Shown piece by piece: positions 59,257 through 64,000 of a stretch of 64,000 bases of DNA. The stretch is from the NCBI GenBank assembly GCA_910578845.1, contig CAJTSL010000007.1:22500-86499 (forward strand). Direction: 5' to 3'. The position numbers were made by a program, and so were the translations under genes. The notes below the pieces were generated by a model. It saw nothing but the letters and a program-made list of their open reading frames with translations. It made no database searches and was not told where the DNA came from. Source of the DNA: an uncultured Lachnospiraceae bacterium. Lineage in GTDB: Bacteria > Bacillota > Clostridia > Lachnospirales > Lachnospiraceae. How positions within the stretch are numbered: the stretch's first letter is position 1; every line of letters starts with the position of its first letter.

Positions 59257-61749
59257 TTATTTACTCTCTATCACCGTATTTTGTCGTATCACTTTTAAGA
59301 TCCGCATGGCGCTACGCCGTAAATCATCGGCTTGTACAGTTCCCTGGCTCATACCGGCAAGCAATGCCCGAACCTGGTCTTCCCTGCCCGGCATGATCAA
59401 ATCGCATTGTGCATGAGGCGCTTTTTGCACATCGCCGCTTACCGGCACGGTGCAATCTTCCCTCGATGCCTGCATAGAATCCCAATCGCTCATTACCAGT
59501 CCCTGGAATCCCCATTCGTTTCGAAGCACTTTTACCAGCAAATCATAATGATTCGTGCAATAAACACCGTTTACCTTATTATATGCCGCCATGACTGTCA
59601 TCGGCCGGGACTCCTTTACGGCAATTTCAAACCCACGCAAATATAATTCCCGCAATGTCCGCTCCGTCATGTTAGAAGAAGACTGGTTGCGCTCTAATTC
59701 ACAATTATTCGCTACAAAATGTTTGATGCTCATCCCTTTCCCCGGATGTTTCTGCACTCCGCGGACAATCGCCGCCGCCATCCGCCCGGAGACATAAGGG
59801 TCTTCCGAATAATATTCAAACGTCCTGCCGCATAGAGGATTCCGGTGGATATTCATTCCTGGCGCCAGCCATACGCTCACGCCATAAGCTTCCATTTCTG
59901 CGCCCACACCGTCACCGATCCGCTCTAAGAGCGCTGTATCAAAAGTCTGTGCCAGAAGCTGGCTGCATGGCCATGCGGTCGCATACTGATAATGCACGGT
60001 CCCCTCCTCCGGCTTAGCCATACGGCTCTTCAATACCTCTCCACAAACACCGAAAAGGTATCGCTTATAAGCCTCCAAGACTTCCGGTACTCTTGCCGCC
60101 TTGACACTGCCATCCGGCATCTCCACGACCTGGCTGGTCAGGTTTAGCCCCGCCGGGCCATCCGCAAGAATGACATTCGGAATGCCAAGCTTTTCGTATA
60201 GCTTCGGTGTTGTCGTTCCGGATGCGCCCAAAGCTTCCGCCTGTAATCCCTGTGCAGAAGTACCGCCGCCTACGACAAACGTCGCCAGCTCTTCTTCGTT
60301 CATCGCACTAACAAGTTCGTCAATAGCTTCTTCCGGCAGATCATAACGATGATAAACCGTATCCGGCAGATAACCCTCTAGCGCATAATATGGCAGCTCC
60401 TTGATTTGCTCTTCCCGCCGCTTGGGCGCAACGATTTCTTCTATTGTATGTTGCACAGGACAGATATTCGTACATTGCTCCAATACCGCTTCTTCTCGTA
60501 ACGTTAGCACGGCTACCGGATCAGTATGGTCAGAAGCATTACCAAGTCTTAACACATATTCTCCCGCCCGCAATATCCATGCTGCCTTTCCCTCATCATA
60601 GCAAGCCAGTTCCCTGAAAGGAACATACAGCTCTACTTCTGCCATAGCGCCTGGCGCAAGCTCCCCTGTCTTTGCAAAAGCTGTCAGCCGCTGCCATTCC
60701 GCACCGTTTCCAAAGGGTACTGTGGCATACATCTGTACGACTTCCCTGCCGGACACCGCTCCGGTATTTTTCACCGTTACCGGTAACCGGAAGCTTCCTT
60801 TTTCTATCTGTAGTTCTCCCGCAGAGATTTCAAAATCCGTATAACTGAGCCCATACCCAAAAGCATATCTTGGCCGGACGTTAAAAGTATCAAAATATCG
60901 GTATCCTACATAAATACCTTCCTTGTATTCCTGTTGGTACTTATCTTCTCCCAGATAAGAATATGTATGGTTGGACGGAATATCATGGAATCCGTATGCC
61001 CAGGAAGTCGCCAGCTTCCCGGAGAAATCCAGCTTCCCCGAAAGGACGTCGGCAAGCGCATTGCCACCCTCTTCCCCGCCCTGCACATAATATACCAATG
61101 CGCTGACATGGAGCATATCCAGAAAGGATAAATCAATAGCGCCCCCGGCATTGATGATAACAATGAAATTCTTGAATGATTTTGACAAAATTTCGAGATT
61201 ATCTTTTTCTACATCGTCTAAGCGATAATCACCCTTTGTGTCATGGCGGTCATTCCCTTCCCCCGCCTGGCGTGCCAATACATAAATAGCGGTGTCGCAT
61301 TTGGCTTTTTCGATATCCTCCTTTGTCACCGGAATGCCTGTCGGATGCGCAAATGGCGTTACCATACCAAGTATTTTATAAAATTCCTGCACGCCCTCTA
61401 CTTTCTTCTCCTGCTCTCTTCGATACGCTTCATAAGTATCTTCGTAGAAACGGTCAAAACGGTCAAGCCATGCGTCAGATGCAATCGAAAACCCTGCATT
61501 TTCCAACCCTTTGGCAATTGTCACACTATAACGCTCCCTCACTGCCCCAGAACCGGTTCCCCCTTTTACGGTCATCCGCGCACCAGAACCATAAAGCGCA
61601 ATTCTTTTATCCTTTAATGGCAGGACGCCGTCATTCTCTAGCAAGACAAAGCCTTCCGCAGCCGCCCTTCTGGCTAGTTCCCGGTTCTCTTTCTCCAATT
61701 TGCTTACTTCTTTAGAGGTTGTGCTTTTCATTCCTTTTTTCACGTCCAT
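59257..61749 (-). CDS. GH3 beta-glycosidase with permuted domain order
   Basis: An 830-residue GH3 in which the domains are reversed. It begins with the (alpha/beta)6 sandwich (ARRAAAEGFVLLENDGVLPLKDKRIALYGSGA, then YVQGGEEGGNALADVLSG and GKLATSWAYGF), continues with a fibronectin-III-like domain (GYGLSYTDFEISAG), and ends with the TIM barrel (WPCSQLLAQTFD, SIKHFVANNCELERN) holding the nucleophile Asp at about residue 755 in LVMSDWDSM. This order is known from some clostridial GH3 enzymes. No signal peptide. The start at 61749 has AAGGGG 8 nt before; ATG 61755 is the alternative. It is 36 nt upstream of the GH2 gene. Confidence 0.92.
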   Translation of the reverse strand: MDVKKGMKSTTSKEVSKLEKENRELARRAAAEGFVLLENDGVLPLKDKRIALYGSGARMTVKGGTGSGAVRERYSVTIAKGLENAGFSIASDAWLDRFDRFYEDTYEAYRREQEKKVEGVQEFYKILGMVTPFAHPTGIPVTKEDIEKAKCDTAIYVLARQAGEGNDRHDTKGDYRLDDVEKDNLEILSKSFKNFIVIINAGGAIDLSFLDMLHVSALVYYVQGGEEGGNALADVLSGKLDFSGKLATSWAYGFHDIPSNHTYSYLGEDKYQQEYKEGIYVGYRYFDTFNVRPRYAFGYGLSYTDFEISAGELQIEKGSFRLPVTVKNTGAVSGREVVQMYATVPFGNGAEWQRLTAFAKTGELAPGAMAEVELYVPFRELACYDEGKAAWILRAGEYVLRLGNASDHTDPVAVLTLREEAVLEQCTNICPVQHTIEEIVAPKRREEQIKELPYYALEGYLPDTVYHRYDLPEEAIDELVSAMNEEELATFVVGGGTSAQGLQAEALGASGTTTPKLYEKLGIPNVILADGPAGLNLTSQVVEMPDGSVKAARVPEVLEAYKRYLFGVCGEVLKSRMAKPEEGTVHYQYATAWPCSQLLAQTFDTALLERIGDGVGAEMEAYGVSVWLAPGMNIHRNPLCGRTFEYYSEDPYVSGRMAAAIVRGVQKHPGKGMSIKHFVANNCELERNQSSSNMTERTLRELYLRGFEIAVKESRPMTVMAAYNKVNGVYCTNHYDLLVKVLRNEWGFQGLVMSDWDSMQASREDCTVPVSGDVQKAPHAQCDLIMPGREDQVRALLAGMSQGTVQADDLRRSAMRILKVIRQNTVIESK

Positions 61750-61793
61750 TCTCATATCCCCTTCTTAGCAAACTAATCTGTCAGCGCTGCTTT

Positions 61794-62840
61794 CTACAGC
61801 GGCTTCCAGCATTCTTTCCACGCAATCTTTGGCATATTGCCGTCGAACGTTACCGGAAGCCACACATAATCTGCGATCGACGTATTGGCAGAACCCATCA
61901 TGGGCGAACGCAACATAGTGACCATATCCTTTAACGATGCCTTCACCTGTTTATCATAACGCCCGCAAATTGCCCGTACAAAACTATCATACTTTTCCTT
62001 AGTCATCACATATTCCGGCACCCAGCGATCCGCCATGATAACCATCTGTTCCGTCCCTTCTACCTGAAAGGCAAAGCTTGCCTGCGAATTGAACGATGCC
62101 GCGCTTTTATCGCCCACATGCGGATTTCCCAAGACTTGGAAAGGCCCCATAAAATCATCCGCCATTGCCACTTCACTGGGATTGGGCACATAACCTGTCA
62201 TCCCGCTTGTCAGAAGATAATGTTTCCCATGATATATAAAATGCGTGACGCCCTCCCTTGCAAAAGGCGGCTTCAAGCCGGTATAGATGAGAGCTTTCTC
62301 AGGCGTTACATCCAGATAGTCTTCCGTCAGCCTGCATACGACAACATCTTGATGATCTAACTCCACATATAAATAACCAATCCCGCTTTCCTTATCCACT
62401 GCCAGATCATAATCCCCGGCTTTTCTTCCATATGGCCTAAAATAAGGGTTTTCCAAATGATACGGCCCTAAGAGATTGTCCGCAGTCAAAATGGCAAAAT
62501 GTGCTTTATCACAATATTTCAGCCATAACACATACTTGCCTGTCCTGGCGTTTTTGATAATATGTGGCCTATCCATCCGCCTGTTGGGGTGGAAAATGCT
62601 CTTTTTATCTTCCGGCTCAGGCGCAATGATATGCCCCATGTCCTCCCAGTTACAAAGGTCTTTCGATGTATAACATCTGATTCCCCATGTCCATAGTTTC
62701 CCTTTTTTGCGCGTATGGCTTTTATCCTCTCCATACCAATAATAGATGCCATCCTCATAGAACATCCCGGCGCCATGCGCCTGTATCCGTTCCTTCTTCG
62801 TATCGAGCCAGACACGGCCCGGGTATATTGCGTCATACAT
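61794..62840 (-). CDS. GH43 exo-beta-1,3-galactanase-like enzyme (subfamily 24-like)
   Basis: A 348-residue single-domain GH43. It starts MYDAIYPGRVWLDTKKERIQAHGAGMFYEDGIYYWYGEDKS, the opening of the GH43 galactanases, where the usual base Asp is not at the canonical place. GDYDLAVDKESGIGYLYVEL holds the middle Asp and REGVTHFIYHGKHYLLTSG the acid Glu. An arabinogalactan side chain of pectin would be a fitting substrate. The start is uncertain: the ATG at 62840 has AAAGG 13 nt upstream as in other genes here; in-frame ATGs at 62852 and 62876 are possible. It sits 38 nt upstream of the GH3. Confidence 0.85.
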   Translation of the reverse strand: MYDAIYPGRVWLDTKKERIQAHGAGMFYEDGIYYWYGEDKSHTRKKGKLWTWGIRCYTSKDLCNWEDMGHIIAPEPEDKKSIFHPNRRMDRPHIIKNARTGKYVLWLKYCDKAHFAILTADNLLGPYHLENPYFRPYGRKAGDYDLAVDKESGIGYLYVELDHQDVVVCRLTEDYLDVTPEKALIYTGLKPPFAREGVTHFIYHGKHYLLTSGMTGYVPNPSEVAMADDFMGPFQVLGNPHVGDKSAASFNSQASFAFQVEGTEQMVIMADRWVPEYVMTKEKYDSFVRAICGRYDKQVKASLKDMVTMLRSPMMGSANTSIADYVWLPVTFDGNMPKIAWKECWKPL

Positions 62841-62916
62841 GAAAATAACCATTTCCTTTCTTTCGCCTTTATCCATCCATTCATGTCAAAATATTGTGAA
62901 ACCCGGACAATTGCTC

Positions 62917-64000
62917 CTATTTTCTATTTGCCGTCTTTCTGGCTGCCTTTGCAGCTTTCGCTGCCCGTTTATCCAGTACTTTCTGGTTTTCTTTCTCGAA
63001 ATCTAGTCCCCTCTTTGCGCAATATTCCTTCAGTTCTTTCACCCGGTTTTCTTCCGTCCTACGCTCCGATTCCTCCCGTTCACGCCGTTCCAGTTCATCC
63101 GCCGGGATATAGGCAATGCCAAGCTTCGCGCACTCTTCTACCTTACGCTGCTGCAATTCTTTGGCAATCAACGGCATATCATATTCGATTTTGAAAACAA
63201 AACAAAAGATAAAGAAAACAATAATGCCAACGATAATAAAGCTTCCCTGATAAGCAAAATTAATCCAGTTCACAGCATTTTTGGTCTGCTCTGCATAAAG
63301 GGCGATCCCTTCCGGCGAAGTTCCGATCTGCTGAGGCTGCATATATCCGGTAACCATCAGGCCAAGATTGAAAAGTCCCTGCGCAATACCGACCGCAAAC
63401 ATCATCATTGCACTGACAAGGCCTCCCGTGAATCCATCGGCACGCACTCCAGTCTTCCACTCTACCTGGTCAATGACATCTCCCATATAAGTCATAATCA
63501 TATAGCTAAAAGAGATATTGCCGATAGCCGCCAGTGCCGTTCCCGCATAGATCATCGTCCCTTTGCCGACACTTAAGTAAGCAAGCACGGAACCGGCAAT
63601 TGTCAAGACCGATGTCGTCCATATTGTTTTGGTGCGTCCGAATTTCTTCGTCAATGGCAGCATCAGTAAAATGCCTGGCCCCATAGGCGATAGCGCGATC
63701 ATCGAGAATTTTGCCTGAATTGCCGCTACATTTCCATACGCATTACCATTTACGACCCATCCGGAATAATAAATCAAAGAAATATTGCGCAGATTCCCGC
63801 AGATATTGAAGATCAAAACGATAAGCAACAGCAATATCCAATATTTACTCTTGATACAGGCTTTTGCCTGTTCCCACATGCCGGCCTCTTTGTGAATCTG
63901 TATTTTGGACGCATCCTTCTCCACAATCCCTCTTTGGTTCCTACGCTCTTCCGTAACGCGCTCCCTCGTATAGAAATACTGCACAAAAGTAGTGGCTACA
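62917..64000 (-). CDS. GPH-family cation symporter, C-terminal part (runs off the right edge)
   Basis: The minus-strand frame is open through position 64000, so the gene begins outside the window; at least 361 residues are visible. It is the second half of a MelB/GPH symporter: charged central loop, TM helices from WILLLLIVLIFNICGNLRN, MTYMGDVIDQVEWKTGVRADGFTGGLVSA (the conserved GPH loop), and two more helices to IVFFIFCFVF. An unusual charged tail of about 85 residues ends in KAAKAARKTANRK. It probably imports the substrate of the following GH43, GH3, GH2 and GH78 genes. Confidence 0.9.
   Translation of the reverse strand, partial: VATTFVQYFYTRERVTEERRNQRGIVEKDASKIQIHKEAGMWEQAKACIKSKYWILLLLIVLIFNICGNLRNISLIYYSGWVVNGNAYGNVAAIQAKFSMIALSPMGPGILLMLPLTKKFGRTKTIWTTSVLTIAGSVLAYLSVGKGTMIYAGTALAAIGNISFSYMIMTYMGDVIDQVEWKTGVRADGFTGGLVSAMMMFAVGIAQGLFNLGLMVTGYMQPQQIGTSPEGIALYAEQTKNAVNWINFAYQGSFIIVGIIVFFIFCFVFKIEYDMPLIAKELQQRKVEECAKLGIAYIPADELERREREESERRTEENRVKELKEYCAKRGLDFEKENQKVLDKRAAKAAKAARKTANRK

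Noticed and set aside
1..64000. CRISPR array, prophage or transposon in the window
   Set aside because: No regularly spaced direct repeats, integrase or transposase frames were seen. The only repeats are short, dispersed and non-coding.

Overview
The window looks like the chromosome of an anaerobic, gut-type Firmicute, most likely Lachnospiraceae. Supporting signs are moderate GC, AAGGAGG-type ribosome binding sites, a Pta-AckA acetate pathway, Gram-positive lipoprotein and ABC-importer architecture, CcpA-like cre sites, and GPH symporters with intracellular glycosidases. Species cannot be named from the sequence alone. No tRNA, rRNA, CRISPR array, transposase or phage gene was seen.

Almost the whole window is one large pectin (rhamnogalacturonan/homogalacturonan side chain) and hexuronate utilisation region. 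Left to right: (1) 1-350, the N-terminus of an AAA-type ATPase. (2) 510-2864, ackA and pta. (3) 2918-11132, a minus-strand cluster with an NTF2-like protein, an SDR, an unsaturated rhamnogalacturonyl hydrolase (GH105), a degenerate GH105 paralogue, a MATE exporter, an ankyrin-GH43 fusion and a GH43. (4) 11231-17868, a CE12-type esterase, a YtcQ/YteP/YtcP-type oligosaccharide ABC importer without its own ATPase, and a chemoreceptor. (5) 18017-22404, a serine hydrolase, a TIM-barrel isomerase and a GH28, with repeat-rich intergenic DNA. (6) 22609-31247, the hexuronate core: a KduD-like SDR, UxaA, UxaB, a divergent LacI regulator, UxaC, KduI and an RpiB-fold isomerase. (7) 31341-43997, GH78, a TIM-barrel isomerase, GH2, AraC, a GPH symporter, GH1, GH43 and AraC-GyrI. 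(8) 44253-50353, two separate Eda/KdgK modules around an unknown exported protein. (9) 50447-54052, a heterodimeric ABC exporter. (10) 54187-64000, GH78, GH2, a domain-permuted GH3, a GH43 and a second GPH symporter cut by the window edge.

The parts make a coherent pathway. Oligosaccharides enter through the ABC importer and GPH symporters and are cut in the cytoplasm; none of the glycosidases seen here has an obvious signal peptide. Galacturonate goes UxaC -> UxaB -> UxaA to 2-keto-3-deoxygluconate (KDG). Unsaturated uronate released by GH105 goes through KduI (or the RpiB-like enzyme) and the KduD-like SDR to KDG. KdgK and Eda then give pyruvate and glyceraldehyde-3-phosphate, and Pta-AckA makes ATP and acetate. 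Candidate LacI/CcpA operators sit in front of the LacI gene and of kdgK.

The least expected items are the GH105 paralogue that has lost both catalytic aspartates, the ankyrin-GH43 and Eda-VOC fusions, the coexisting KduI and RpiB-type isomerases, a shared C-terminal helical appendix on two GH2 enzymes and possibly one GH78, and several families of dispersed structured intergenic repeats, one of which supplies the ribosome binding site of two unrelated genes.
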